Below are positions 50,793 to 59,935 of a stretch of 64,000 nt of DNA, one piece after another. A program made the translations under genes and the position numbers. Under the pieces are notes generated by a model, which worked only from the letters and a program-made list of their open reading frames with translations, searched no databases and was not told the DNA's origin. Origin of the DNA: Pseudodesulfovibrio sp. (GTDB lineage Bacteria; Desulfobacterota; Desulfovibrionia; Desulfovibrionales; Desulfovibrionaceae). The stretch is from NCBI GenBank assembly GCA_016342345.1, contig JAEINO010000007.1:1-64000 (forward strand), read 5' to 3'. Every line of letters begins with the position of its first letter. Within the stretch, counting starts at the first letter, position 1.

Positions 50793-51173
50793 CTAGGCGA
50801 AGATTTTATCGATCTTCTGGCCCAGTGTTTCAGGAGTGAACGGTTTGACGATGTAATTGGAAACCTTTGCTTGTACCGCTTCAATGATGTTTTCCTGCTG
50901 TGCTTCAGCAGTGACCATCAGAAAGGGCAGGTCTGCATACTCTTCACTTGCGCGGACCTTGCGGAGCAGCTCTATGCCGGACATGATTGGCATGTTCCAG
51001 TCGGAAACGATGAAATCGATATTGTCTTTGTTGAGAGTCTCCCATGCAGTGGAACCATCATCGGCTTCAACGATGTTGGTAAAACCAATTTGCCGAAGGA
51101 TATTCTTTATGATCTTGCGCATGGTGGAGAAATCGTCAACAACAAGGACTCGCATATTTTTGTCGTAAGCCAT
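50793..51173 (-). CDS. cheY: Chemotaxis response regulator CheY
   Basis: A 126-residue single receiver domain. The acidic residues (VDDFSTMRK, D12-D13), the phospho-acceptor aspartate in VSDWNMP near 57, threonine (MVTAEA near 87) and lysine (VKPFTP near 109) are all intact, and the IIVKPFTPETL end matches flagellar-switch-binding CheY proteins. It lies 23 bases from fliA in the flagellar operon, separate from the stand-alone regulator at 41576. Confidence 0.94.
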   Translation of the reverse strand: MAYDKNMRVLVVDDFSTMRKIIKNILRQIGFTNIVEADDGSTAWETLNKDNIDFIVSDWNMPIMSGIELLRKVRASEEYADLPFLMVTAEAQQENIIEAVQAKVSNYIVKPFTPETLGQKIDKIFA

Positions 51174-51196
51174 GGGGGTATCTCCTTTAATCTGTC

Positions 51197-51982
51197 TTAT
51201 TCGCTTTCATAGCGGTCTCTGAACGTTTTTCTTAATTTCATAAGGGCTTGGGAGTGAAGCTGAGAGACACGTCCTTCGGTAATATCCATGACCTCGGCTG
51301 TTTCCTTCATGTTCAACTCCTCACCATAATATAGAGATATGACCAATTTTTCACGTGGCGTCAATTCCTCAATGAGATTGGCTACTTTGTCAACAATTTC
51401 CTGAAAGGCCGTGGACTGAAACGGTTCGTCGTCGGACATGCTTTTCCGGCCGATGAGATTCTCGTGAAAACTGTCCAGGCTCAGGCATATCTGGTTGTTC
51501 AGGGCTTCAAGACCATTCTGGACGTCTTTGTCGGACATGCCGGTGTAAGTCTGCAATTGGTCCGCAGTTGCAGTGACGCCTGTTTCATGCTCGATTTGCC
51601 GCATGGCGTCTTCAAGTACTTTGACCTTGTGCCTGAGTCCTCTGGAAAACCAATCCATGCGTCGCAATTCATCGAGCATGGCACCTTTGATCCGACTTTC
51701 GGAGTAGGTGTCAAACTTGATCCCGCGCTCTGGGTTGAATTTCCCGAGCGCATCCAGAAGGCCAAGGCTACCCGCGCTTATGAGCTCGTTGAGCTCAACG
51801 CTTTGTGGCAGCTTCGACTTGAGCCGCAAGGCAAGAATCCGAATTTTCGGGGCATAGAATCGAACGATGTTTTCCCGATCTCTCGGTGAAAAGTCGTCCC
51901 AATTCTTTACTCCCTTTTCCAGATCATGCCACGGATCGTTCCCGGAAGAGGAGTTTTTTCCAGAAGAATTTAATATTGCCAT
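51197..51982 (-). CDS. fliA: Flagellar sigma factor FliA (sigma-28)
   Basis: The sigma factor for late flagellar and chemotaxis genes, 261 residues. Region 2 contains ELISAGSLGLLDALGKFNPERGIKFDTYSESRIKGAMLDELR (as region about 65-106), region 3 follows, and region 4 has the helix-turn-helix MKETAEVMDITEGRVSQLHSQA. The start ATG overlaps the flhG end by 59 bases in another frame and has no ribosome-binding site; no later good start exists. The first 30 residues are Ser/Asn-rich. Confidence 0.93.
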   Translation of the reverse strand: MAILNSSGKNSSSGNDPWHDLEKGVKNWDDFSPRDRENIVRFYAPKIRILALRLKSKLPQSVELNELISAGSLGLLDALGKFNPERGIKFDTYSESRIKGAMLDELRRMDWFSRGLRHKVKVLEDAMRQIEHETGVTATADQLQTYTGMSDKDVQNGLEALNNQICLSLDSFHENLIGRKSMSDDEPFQSTAFQEIVDKVANLIEELTPREKLVISLYYGEELNMKETAEVMDITEGRVSQLHSQALMKLRKTFRDRYESE

Positions 51983-52751
51983 CGGTGTTGGGTGTTACCT
52001 GCCATGCGTTGATTTTTTGTGCAGTCTGTCGAACCGCGACGCTTGCCGGACTTTTTGGAAATTTATGACAAAATGGTATCTGTGCAATGACCGAGTTGCG
52101 GACATTCGGATCGAAAGGAATGAAGCCAACCAGATCAAGCGAAATGCCGTCAAGAAAATGGTCACACGCATTGAGAAGTCTGATGTAAACTTCTTTGGCT
52201 GTCTTCTGGTCCACGACCATGTTTACGAGCACACGGAAGCGTTCCACGCCATGGTGGAGCTTGAGGACTTTGATAAGTGCATAGGCGTCGGTCAGTGACG
52301 TTGGTTCCGGTGTAATGACCAGAAGTCGTTCCTGCACGGCCAGATTGAAGTACAAGACATTGTCGTTGATGCCCGCGCCTGTGTCCACTATGAGATAGTC
52401 GATAGTGTCTTCAAGTGAGTCCATGGCATCCAGAAGATCGAGTTTCTGTCCTTTGTCCAGGTTGACCATGTCACTGACGCCGGAAGATGCTGGCAGTATC
52501 TTGAACCCGTAAGGGGTGTCGTACAGTATTTTGTCCAGTGTCGCGTCTTCGTGGAACAGGTGAAAAAGATTGTGTTCAGGAGCAAGTCCGAGAATGACAT
52601 CCACATTGGCCAACCCGAGGTCGGCGTCGAGCAGGACGACATTTTTTCCAGCTGCACTCAGGGAATAAGCCAGATTGACGGACATGTTGGTTTTGCCAAC
52701 GCCACCTTTTCCGGAGGTGACTGAAAGAACCAGAGGTAAATTGGAACTCAT
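51924..52751 (-). CDS. flhG: MinD-like ATPase FlhG (FleN)
   Basis: A 275-residue Walker ATPase that sets flagellum number with FlhF. The deviant Walker A TSGKGGVGKTNMS is at 11-23, the switch DADLGLANVD near 41-50, and the VDTGAGI strand near 121. Unlike membrane-bound MinD, the C-terminal amphipathic helix is weak. It follows flhF by 17 bases and overlaps fliA. Confidence 0.93.
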   Translation of the reverse strand: MSSNLPLVLSVTSGKGGVGKTNMSVNLAYSLSAAGKNVVLLDADLGLANVDVILGLAPEHNLFHLFHEDATLDKILYDTPYGFKILPASSGVSDMVNLDKGQKLDLLDAMDSLEDTIDYLIVDTGAGINDNVLYFNLAVQERLLVITPEPTSLTDAYALIKVLKLHHGVERFRVLVNMVVDQKTAKEVYIRLLNACDHFLDGISLDLVGFIPFDPNVRNSVIAQIPFCHKFPKSPASVAVRQTAQKINAWQVTPNTDGNIKFFWKKLLFRERSVA

Positions 52752-52768
52752 GGTATTTAATCTCCTCC

Positions 52769-53839
52769 TTAAGGTTGAGTGATGCCGCCGGGCAATTTAC
52801 GCATGAATAAAAGTCGCCAGATAGAGTCTTTGGTCGCCGCTGCGATGCTGTTTTTCAGACCGGAACCGTACGAAAGGGCGGAAACCGGCAGGCCGCTGGC
52901 AAACGACATGTTCAATATTGAACCGAATGTACAGGCTTCGTCGAGTTTCGTCCAGATAACGCTAGTAAGTTGTTCACTTTTATATTTTTCGATGAAGCGT
53001 TCGAATTGAGTAGGGCTGTAATAAGGACTCAAGACGAGATGTACGGATATATCCGAACAACTTTTCATTCCGTAAAGGGTCATCCATTCATCAAGGCATG
53101 TCCGTGCCGAAAGACCGGGCAAATCTATGAGAATCATGTCAAACTGGTTGGATTCTTTCTGTAAAAGCGCGAAGTCGTCTCTGGTCAGGATCTCCCTGAA
53201 TGCCAGGCCTGAGAGTTCTGCGTAGTGCTTGAGCACTATTCGTCCCTTTCCTCGTCCTCCGTCTGCCGTGGCGAGGCAGATGCGGGCCTTGGGATGCTTT
53301 TTCTTTTCCTTGAGTGCCAGACGGACCAGGCTGGATGTTTTTCCCGCGCCGCCAGGGCCTGCAAATGCGTGAAATTTTCCAGTCCAGTTATCCATGTCAA
53401 AGGAAATCGTATCGACCATGGAATCTAGCACGGTAATGATGGAACAGTCCTTGTCTTTCCTGAGACAGCAATAGACCTTTGCGAGAACCTTGTCGTTCAC
53501 TTCCTCCCGTTCCAGATATTCCATGGCAAGTTTCTGTTTGGGCGTGAGGAGTTCCGGGTCCATCTGTGGCTTCATGAGTGCCATGATCTGGCCTTTGATT
53601 TGGCTCCATTCCCTTTGCCAGCCAACGCTGTTTTGCAAGGCATCTTCCATCACTCCATCCTTGGTGATGTGTTTTGACATAACCGGAGAGGCTTCGACAG
53701 CAGCTACAATTTCGCAACACTTGGAGCCATTGTCAGACACGGTCTTGTTGGACAAGATGACTGCATCTTCACCGAGTTCGGCTTTGACTTTTGCGAATGC
53801 CGCAGAAGAGTTGGCGGCTCTGAACGTTTTCATTCTCAT
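52769..53839 (-). CDS. flhF: Flagellar SRP-type GTPase FlhF, divergent motifs
   Basis: It places flagella at the cell pole. The 356 residues hold a basic N-terminal region, a helical linker and a C-terminal GTPase. The P-loop GPGGAGKTSS is near 159-168 and the G4 TKLDEACTFG near 300. The other G motifs differ from the family: the DTYRIGA-like segment reads ADGGRGKGR, and the G3 DTAGR reads DLPGLSAR. The start ATG follows TAGGATC. It lies between flhA and flhG in the usual order. Confidence 0.9.
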   Translation of the reverse strand: MRMKTFRAANSSAAFAKVKAELGEDAVILSNKTVSDNGSKCCEIVAAVEASPVMSKHITKDGVMEDALQNSVGWQREWSQIKGQIMALMKPQMDPELLTPKQKLAMEYLEREEVNDKVLAKVYCCLRKDKDCSIITVLDSMVDTISFDMDNWTGKFHAFAGPGGAGKTSSLVRLALKEKKKHPKARICLATADGGRGKGRIVLKHYAELSGLAFREILTRDDFALLQKESNQFDMILIDLPGLSARTCLDEWMTLYGMKSCSDISVHLVLSPYYSPTQFERFIEKYKSEQLTSVIWTKLDEACTFGSILNMSFASGLPVSALSYGSGLKNSIAAATKDSIWRLLFMRKLPGGITQP

Positions 53840-53848
53840 GGTGTGATC

Positions 53849-55948
53849 CTAAAGTTCCACGGTTGCGGCTGATTGAATTCTGGCATCGGCTGGAATTTCG
53901 GCCTGCGATATGACCGGCAAGGTCGGAATGAACCTGGTTAACAGTTGAGCAAGTTGAGCCCTGATCTGTGGACTTACAAGCAGAATGGGCTGTCCGTCGG
54001 CGACCATGGCTTCTTCTGTTGAACGGTTAATGGCTTGAATAATCTGCTGAGCGGTTCCAGGCTCCAGAGCCAGATAGCCGCCTTGTTCGGCAGGGCGCAT
54101 GGCTCCCGCAAGAATCTCGTCAATTTGCTGACTCATTGTAATGATAGGCAGGACGCCTTCTTCTCCCATGTATGGCTTGACGATGGTGCGTGCCATCTTT
54201 GCTCGAACATATTCCGTGAGTTGGACAGGGTCCTGAGTGGCATTGCCATAGTCGGCCAATGTTTCCACGATGGTAAGCAGATCACGGATGGAGACATTCT
54301 CTTTAACAAGGGCTTGGAGCACTTTTTGAACACCGCCGACACTGAGGACTGCCGGGACCAGACTTTCAACGGCCTTGGGTGCCCGTTTGGAGAGATTGTC
54401 CAGTAATTCTTGAGTCTCTTGGCGACCAAGGAATTCGTGCAGGTTGCGTCTGAAGACTTCGGTGAGGTGTGTGGCGATGACTGTAGACGGATCGACTACA
54501 GTGTATCCTGCCAGCATGGCTTCCTCTTTTTGGGCTTCTGGAATCCAGACTGCAGGGAGATTGAAGGCTGGCTCCATGGTCTCGACACCCTGGATGCGGT
54601 GCTTTGCATCGCCAGGGTCCATGGCCAGGAAATGGTCGATGAGCAGTTCTGCGCTGGCAACGGGGTTGCCTTTGATGAGTACGCGGTATTCGCCGGGCTT
54701 GAGCTGGAGATTGTCTCTCAGGTGCAGTGAGGGCACAACCACACCCATGTCCAGTGCAAACTGGCGGCGGATTGATCTGATTCTCGAAAGCAGGTTGCCG
54801 CTTTGTTCCTCGTCCACAAGGGGGATGAGGCCGTAGCCGACTTCGAGCTCCAGTTGATCGAGTGGAAGCAGTGCCTGCACTTCTTCAGGTGTATCGAGCG
54901 TGGAGATTTCTTTCTGATCTAACTCTTCAATATCCCCAACCAACTCTGCTTGTTGTTTGGCGGACATGTGACCAATGGAATACACGATGACTGCAAGGGT
55001 GAGGAATGGAATTGTCGGCATGCCGGGAACAATCCCGAAAATAACAAGAATGCAGGAAACCAGTTTCAGCGCACGGTGGTGGAAAGACAATTGGCCGATG
55101 AATTCTTCGCCCATCTTGGCTTCTGCTGCAGCGCGTGAAACGATGATACCTGCGGAAGTCGAGATGATCAGGGAAGGGATTGTGGCGATCAATCCATCAC
55201 CGATTGTCAGCAGGGTGTAAGTCTGGGCCGCGTCCATCCAGAGCATGTCTTTTTGGATGACGCCGATCAGGAATCCTCCGACAATATTGATGCCGGTAAT
55301 CATGAGACCGGCCTTGACGTCACCAGATACGAACTTGCCTGCACCGTCCATGGCTCCGTAGAAATCTGCTTCACGACGCATGTATTCGCGTTTTTCGTTT
55401 GCTTCATCTTCATTGATCAGTCCGGCATTCAAGTCGGCTTCAACGGCCATCTGCTTGCCTGGCATGGCATCCAGTGTGAATCGAGCAGCGACTTCGGCAA
55501 TACGCGTGGTACCACTGACAATGACGGTCTTGTTGAGAATGTACAGAATCATGAAAATGACGACGCCAACGGCGTAGTTACCACCGACAACAAATTCACC
55601 AAAACTTTGAATGACTGATCCGGCCGCGCCGGTTCCTTCATCTCCATGCAGAAGAATGGCTCGTGTCGTTGCGACATTAAGGGCCAGTCTGAGCAGGGTT
55701 GTGATCAGCAACAGGGATGGAAAAATGGAAAATTCCAGTGGGGAAGTCATGAACATGGCCGTGACCAGGACGATCAGAGCCAGTGAAATGCTGACAGAAA
55801 GCATGAAATCAATGAAAGGTGTCGGCAGTGGGATGAGCATCACGAAGAGGATGGTCACAACACCTGCAGCAAGAAGAATATCACCCTGTTTTGAAAACCT
55901 GGAGTAGTCGATTTGTGGCAGCTTGGACTTGGTAGTGGGTTGAGCCAT
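53849..55948 (-). CDS. flhA: Flagellar export gate protein FlhA
   Basis: The nonameric export gate of the type III flagellar secretion system, 699 residues. Eight membrane helices fill about residues 20-330, with the FHIPEP signature region (here ARFTLDAMPGKQMAVEADLNAGLI) near 150-173. The cytoplasmic domain with RLDLEVG-like and IRDLLTIVETLADYG motifs ends the protein. The ribosome-binding site is GAGGTGTC. It is the third gene after fliR and flhB. Confidence 0.96.
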   Translation of the reverse strand: MAQPTTKSKLPQIDYSRFSKQGDILLAAGVVTILFVMLIPLPTPFIDFMLSVSISLALIVLVTAMFMTSPLEFSIFPSLLLITTLLRLALNVATTRAILLHGDEGTGAAGSVIQSFGEFVVGGNYAVGVVIFMILYILNKTVIVSGTTRIAEVAARFTLDAMPGKQMAVEADLNAGLINEDEANEKREYMRREADFYGAMDGAGKFVSGDVKAGLMITGINIVGGFLIGVIQKDMLWMDAAQTYTLLTIGDGLIATIPSLIISTSAGIIVSRAAAEAKMGEEFIGQLSFHHRALKLVSCILVIFGIVPGMPTIPFLTLAVIVYSIGHMSAKQQAELVGDIEELDQKEISTLDTPEEVQALLPLDQLELEVGYGLIPLVDEEQSGNLLSRIRSIRRQFALDMGVVVPSLHLRDNLQLKPGEYRVLIKGNPVASAELLIDHFLAMDPGDAKHRIQGVETMEPAFNLPAVWIPEAQKEEAMLAGYTVVDPSTVIATHLTEVFRRNLHEFLGRQETQELLDNLSKRAPKAVESLVPAVLSVGGVQKVLQALVKENVSIRDLLTIVETLADYGNATQDPVQLTEYVRAKMARTIVKPYMGEEGVLPIITMSQQIDEILAGAMRPAEQGGYLALEPGTAQQIIQAINRSTEEAMVADGQPILLVSPQIRAQLAQLLTRFIPTLPVISQAEIPADARIQSAATVEL

Positions 55949-56014
55949 GTTTTTGACACCTCGTAGACAGATTTTTTTCAGTACTCCGAAGGGGTGTCTG
56001 GCTCTTTGTAACAG

Positions 56015-57082
56015 CTAGCGATTCTTGAACTTACTGAGTTTTGCCAGAATCGCGGCTACTGCTTGAAACAGTTCCTCCGGGATGGTTTCCCCGATTTCCA
56101 CTTGTTTATACAAAGCCTGTGCCAACGGGACGTTCTGTTCGATGGGAATGTCGTTTTCTCTGGCAACTTCCTTGATTCTTTCAGCAACCCTGTTCACTCC
56201 CTTGGCAAGTACGAGCGGAGCTGGAGCAACCATTGCATCGTATTGCAGGGCAACGGCATAGTGCGTCGGGTTGGTGATGACGACATCTGCTTTGGGAATG
56301 TCCTGAAACATTCGGCTAGCCATCATTTCCATCATCTTCTTGTGCTGCTGCTGTTTGATCTTTGGGTCGCCTTCTGCCTGCTTTCGTTCGTCTTTCACCT
56401 CTTCTTTGGTCATTTTTATGCCTTCCTCATAATTCCAACGCTGATACCACAGATCGACAATGGCGATGAGCATCATGGGGATGAGGGCATAGCAGGCCAT
56501 TTTGTAACCAACTGTGAGAAGAAATGCGATGACTCCTCTTACGTCAGCATGAAAGAGAGGGAGCAGGTTGTTCATCTCCTGTTTGATGACAATATATGGC
56601 GCAAGGCCAACAGCGACTGCCTGTAATATGCTTTTTCCAAGTTTGATCAAGGCTTGCGGGCTGATGAGAAGTTTCTTCAAGCCGCTCATCACGTTGAAGA
56701 TCTTGCCGAATTTTGGTTTGAGAGGTTTGGTCGTCCAGAGTTTACCAACCTGAAGTCGCATTGTGAGCCAACTGACAAAGACAAGTACGAGAAGAAACGG
56801 GAGCAGCAGAAGAGCCATTTTCTGTATGCTCCATGTGAACAGGGCATACGCAGTGGCCTGATTCACTTCAAGAAAGATGGCTTCGGTGAACGTCCAACGG
56901 TAAATTTCAGTAAACTGGTCACGATAGAAAGTTATCATGAATCTCAAGGCAAGAACTCCGGCAAGGAGAACCATTGCCTTCGTGATTTCCTCGCCTTTGG
57001 CTACATTGCCCTCTGTGCGCTGTTTCTTCCGGCGTTTTGGGGTAGCTTTTTCTGTTTTACTCGGATCTTCCTGTCCAATCAT
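56015..57082 (-). CDS. flhB: Flagellar export switch protein FlhB
   Basis: A 355-residue export gate protein. Four membrane helices lie within about 35-215, then a cytoplasmic domain with the self-cleaving NPTH site in VITNPTHYAVALQY near residue 266. Cleavage there switches export from hook to filament subunits. The N-terminus GQEDPSKTEKATPKRR matches the family. It follows fliR by 13 bases. Confidence 0.95.
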   Translation of the reverse strand: MIGQEDPSKTEKATPKRRKKQRTEGNVAKGEEITKAMVLLAGVLALRFMITFYRDQFTEIYRWTFTEAIFLEVNQATAYALFTWSIQKMALLLLPFLLVLVFVSWLTMRLQVGKLWTTKPLKPKFGKIFNVMSGLKKLLISPQALIKLGKSILQAVAVGLAPYIVIKQEMNNLLPLFHADVRGVIAFLLTVGYKMACYALIPMMLIAIVDLWYQRWNYEEGIKMTKEEVKDERKQAEGDPKIKQQQHKKMMEMMASRMFQDIPKADVVITNPTHYAVALQYDAMVAPAPLVLAKGVNRVAERIKEVARENDIPIEQNVPLAQALYKQVEIGETIPEELFQAVAAILAKLSKFKNR

Positions 57083-57095
57083 TTAATGTCCCGCC

Positions 57096-57884
57096 TTAAA
57101 AGGTGTTGGGTGATCCGGCCTTCAATATGGTTTTGAAGAGAGGGCCAAGTTCTTGCAAAAAATCACCTACATAGGTTGACATGATTGAAAAAATAAAGCC
57201 GAGGAAGAAGAAGCCGACTGTAATTTTGACTGGAAATCCAAGAACGAGAACATGCATTTGCGGAGCGGCTCTTGAAATGAGTGCTAGGGAAAGGTCCACC
57301 AGAAACAGTGCAGCCATGACAGGTGCTGCGATCTTGATGGCAAGAATGAACATGATGTTTGAGAATTGGAGTATATGATTGGCAAGTCCCGGTGTAATCA
57401 GCAGCCCGCCGGGAGGGATGTATTCGAAACTGAGTCCGATGGCTTTCAATAGGTAGAGATGGCCGTTGAGTACAAGGAATGTCAGCATGGTACACATGTA
57501 GAGAAAATGTGCAGAGACAGCATTACTGACTCCGGTGATGGGGTCTACGACATTGACCATCGCAAATCCCATTTGGAAACCGATAATTTGTCCTCCCAGC
57601 TGAACTGCTCCAAACAGAAATTGAACAATAAGCCCCAGAATGAGACCTAAGATCAGTTCTCCGATAAACATGATGGCTATGTTCCAGCCTTCTGGCATCA
57701 TGCTACCGGGAAATGACAGTTTGGGCCACAACGCCAGAGAGATAACCAGCAAGAGGGCTGCCTTGACAGGGGTGGGTATGGTTTTCCCTCCGAAAAAAGG
57801 CAACAGAAACAGAATGATACTGATGCGAAAGAGCGTCAGGAAATAACTGAGCAGGTCATTCGGGTTAAATCCAAAAATATCCAT
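57096..57884 (-). CDS. fliR: Flagellar export protein FliR
   Basis: A 262-residue membrane subunit of the export gate with about six helices. The family motif GxxxGxxxxxxxxxxxxxGxxxGFQ-like GGQIIGFQMGFAMVNVVDP near 95-114 is clear. It starts the flagellar operon; flhB, flhA, flhF, flhG and fliA follow in the typical order. No promoter stands out in the 90 bases in front. Confidence 0.95.
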   Translation of the reverse strand: MDIFGFNPNDLLSYFLTLFRISIILFLLPFFGGKTIPTPVKAALLLVISLALWPKLSFPGSMMPEGWNIAIMFIGELILGLILGLIVQFLFGAVQLGGQIIGFQMGFAMVNVVDPITGVSNAVSAHFLYMCTMLTFLVLNGHLYLLKAIGLSFEYIPPGGLLITPGLANHILQFSNIMFILAIKIAAPVMAALFLVDLSLALISRAAPQMHVLVLGFPVKITVGFFFLGFIFSIMSTYVGDFLQELGPLFKTILKAGSPNTF

Positions 57885-57969
57885 TATATAATCTTTGCAA
57901 AAGTTGAACCAGTTGAATTTGCGAGGAGTTGATCTCTGGGAGCCGGCGAAGGTTCTATTGTTGGATTAT

Positions 57970-58013
57970 ATAAACAAAAGGTCCTCTTGGAAAGTTTGAT
58001 TCCAAAAGGACCT
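57970..58013 (-). terminator. Terminator after the M23 peptidase gene
   Basis: Reading the minus strand, AGGTCCTTTTGGAA and TTCCAAGAGGACCT pair with one mismatch and end in TTTTGTTT. It lies 25 bases past the peptidase stop and separates it from fliR. Confidence 0.85.
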
Positions 58014-58037
58014 GGTGAGTTCACTGTGCTCAAACCG

Positions 58038-58943
58038 TTAGTTCAGAATATAGCGTTTCGGATTGACTGGAACGCCGTTCAACCGAACTTCATAATGAAG
58101 GTGCGGACCTGTGCTACGTCCAGTATTGCCAACATACCCCATCAATTCTCCCCTGGTTACCGTCTGGCCACTTTTGATGGCAATACGGTGAAGGTGGGCA
58201 AAACGTGTGGACAGGCTTGCATTGTGTTTGAGACGAATGCTCAAACCGTAGGAACCATCTCGTCCGGAGAAGGTTATGGTTCCGCGGGCAGGTGCATATA
58301 TGGGCGTGCCTCTGGGGGCAGAGATGTCAATGCCCTTGTGGAATTCGCGTTTGCCTGTGAATGGCGAGGTTCTCCATGCAAATCCAGAAGTGACCCAGCC
58401 GGAAGTCGGCCATATGGAGGGAGTTGCTTCCAGAATGTTCTGATTGTTGCGAAGGGTGTGCATGATCTCTTGCTGCCGGACTTCTTCAAGCCTGGCTTCA
58501 ACATTCAGTTGGCTGAGAAATTCATGCATCTTGCGAGCCAGGAGTTCCTGGCGATAAAGAGGAAGATAGCCTTTTGAGAAATTTTCGTTGGTAGGGCCAC
58601 CTTTTGAAGAGGCCGTCTGGCCGCCGTCCTGATCCAGATTGATCATGACACGCAATTTGGAATCAAAATCTCTGATGCGACCAAGATTTTTTTGCAGGGC
58701 GGATATCTTTTGGGAGAGGCTCAATAGTTGGGTTTTTTGTTCCTGAACAGTCTTTTCGGCAATGTTCAGACCTTTTTCTACCCGAGAGTGATGAGCATAT
58801 TTTTTCCACAGAATTACATTGCCTGTTGCCATTCCGACCATAAGAATGAAAAGGGTTATGATAGTCCAGCCCCGGAGCTGAAATTTCTTGCAAGAGCCTT
58901 GCTGGTCCTTGAATACAACGATGTGATATTTTCTGAAAAGCAT
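58038..58943 (-). CDS. Membrane-anchored M23 family peptidase
   Basis: A 301-residue peptidoglycan endopeptidase-type protein. A basic N-terminus and one membrane helix (about 27-48) anchor it, a coiled coil spans about 55-100, and the LytM domain fills about 180-295. Zinc ligands are visible as FHKGID (H and D) and HLHYEV near 279-281, with RFAHLHRI carrying another histidine. All catalytic residues are kept, so it should be active or act as an activator. It precedes the flagellar operon but has its own terminator. Confidence 0.9.
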   Translation of the reverse strand: MLFRKYHIVVFKDQQGSCKKFQLRGWTIITLFILMVGMATGNVILWKKYAHHSRVEKGLNIAEKTVQEQKTQLLSLSQKISALQKNLGRIRDFDSKLRVMINLDQDGGQTASSKGGPTNENFSKGYLPLYRQELLARKMHEFLSQLNVEARLEEVRQQEIMHTLRNNQNILEATPSIWPTSGWVTSGFAWRTSPFTGKREFHKGIDISAPRGTPIYAPARGTITFSGRDGSYGLSIRLKHNASLSTRFAHLHRIAIKSGQTVTRGELMGYVGNTGRSTGPHLHYEVRLNGVPVNPKRYILN

Positions 58944-59006
58944 AGCCTTGCCAGTGCTTTATAATATTAATGGGACTGTCTAGCCGCAACTTTAATAATC
59001 AATAGT

Positions 59007-59756
59007 CTAGACTTTTTTACTTGTCAAGTCAACCTGTTGGCGGGTTATTGCGTTGAACACATTGTTTTTAATGCGTTTATCATTTTGCCATGTTTGGCGC
59101 AACCAATCATGTATTTCATTGCGTTTGGTGGAGCCGTTCGAGGGACAAGTGTTGCTCCACACTGGAAGATTCCATTGTTTTGCGGCTCTGGTGACAGTGT
59201 TTTTATCAAGCAGAATTGTTGGTCTGATGACAGTGAGTTTGCCATCAAAAAAAGGTTCGCAGACAGAAAGGCCTTCTGCGCGTCCGTTATGCAGAATGTT
59301 CATGAAAAAGGTGACGACGTTGTCGTCGGCATTGTGCCCGAAGGCCAAGTGAGTCAGGCCATAGTCCCGGCAGAGTTCGAAAAGTCGTTTTCGGCGGAGC
59401 ATGCTGCAATAGAAACATGGTGAATTTCTCCTGTTTTCCTCTGAATGTGCGCGAGGACCGAATTCAGTCATTTCGATATGGGCAGCCATCTTGTGATCCG
59501 CACACCAGTCAACAAGAGGGTGATGGGATTGAGAGTCGAATCCGGCATTGATGTGCAGTGCCATGAGTTCGACAGGGAAAGGCATTATGGCCTTTCGGAT
59601 GGTCAGCACCTTGAGCATGAGGAAGCTGTCGACTCCGCCGGATGCTGCAACGCCGATGCGTGCCCCTTTCGAGGCCATGCCGGTATGCTGCATGAGTTTG
59701 CCTGTGGCTGAAACGCATTTTTTTTGTGCGAAAGTGAGTTTGCCCCATGACGCCAT
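59007..59756 (-). CDS. TtcA-like tRNA-thiolation PP-loop ATPase
   Basis: A 249-residue N-type PP-loop ATPase related to TtcA, which makes 2-thiocytidine in tRNA. The PP-loop SGGVDS is at about 38-43, a CxxC occurs in SPCFYCSMLRRKRLF near 113-116, and LAFGHNADDNVVTFFMN near 137-153 is the TtcA-type motif. Its N-terminus (HHPLVDWC) also keeps cysteines. TilS is a more distant alternative. It is divergent from the DUF4340 gene. Confidence 0.85.
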   Translation of the reverse strand: MASWGKLTFAQKKCVSATGKLMQHTGMASKGARIGVAASGGVDSFLMLKVLTIRKAIMPFPVELMALHINAGFDSQSHHPLVDWCADHKMAAHIEMTEFGPRAHSEENRRNSPCFYCSMLRRKRLFELCRDYGLTHLAFGHNADDNVVTFFMNILHNGRAEGLSVCEPFFDGKLTVIRPTILLDKNTVTRAAKQWNLPVWSNTCPSNGSTKRNEIHDWLRQTWQNDKRIKNNVFNAITRQQVDLTSKKV

Positions 59757-59935
59757 ATGTTTTCTCCTGACCTGTTTTAGGATATATTCCCTGAACCCGT
59801 TGAGGCTGATAGGTTATTCTTGCTTGACTTGCAAGGGGGCTTGGGGCAGCTTAACAAGCTTATTCACAGTGGATGGCAGAGTTGCGTCCAGTGAAAATCT
59901 TTCGGCATATGGGATCCTTTTGGAGGAATACCTAA

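Noticed and set aside
57987-58577. A 196-residue plus-strand frame opposite the M23 peptidase
   Set aside because: It begins in the terminator and mirrors the conserved peptidase domain.
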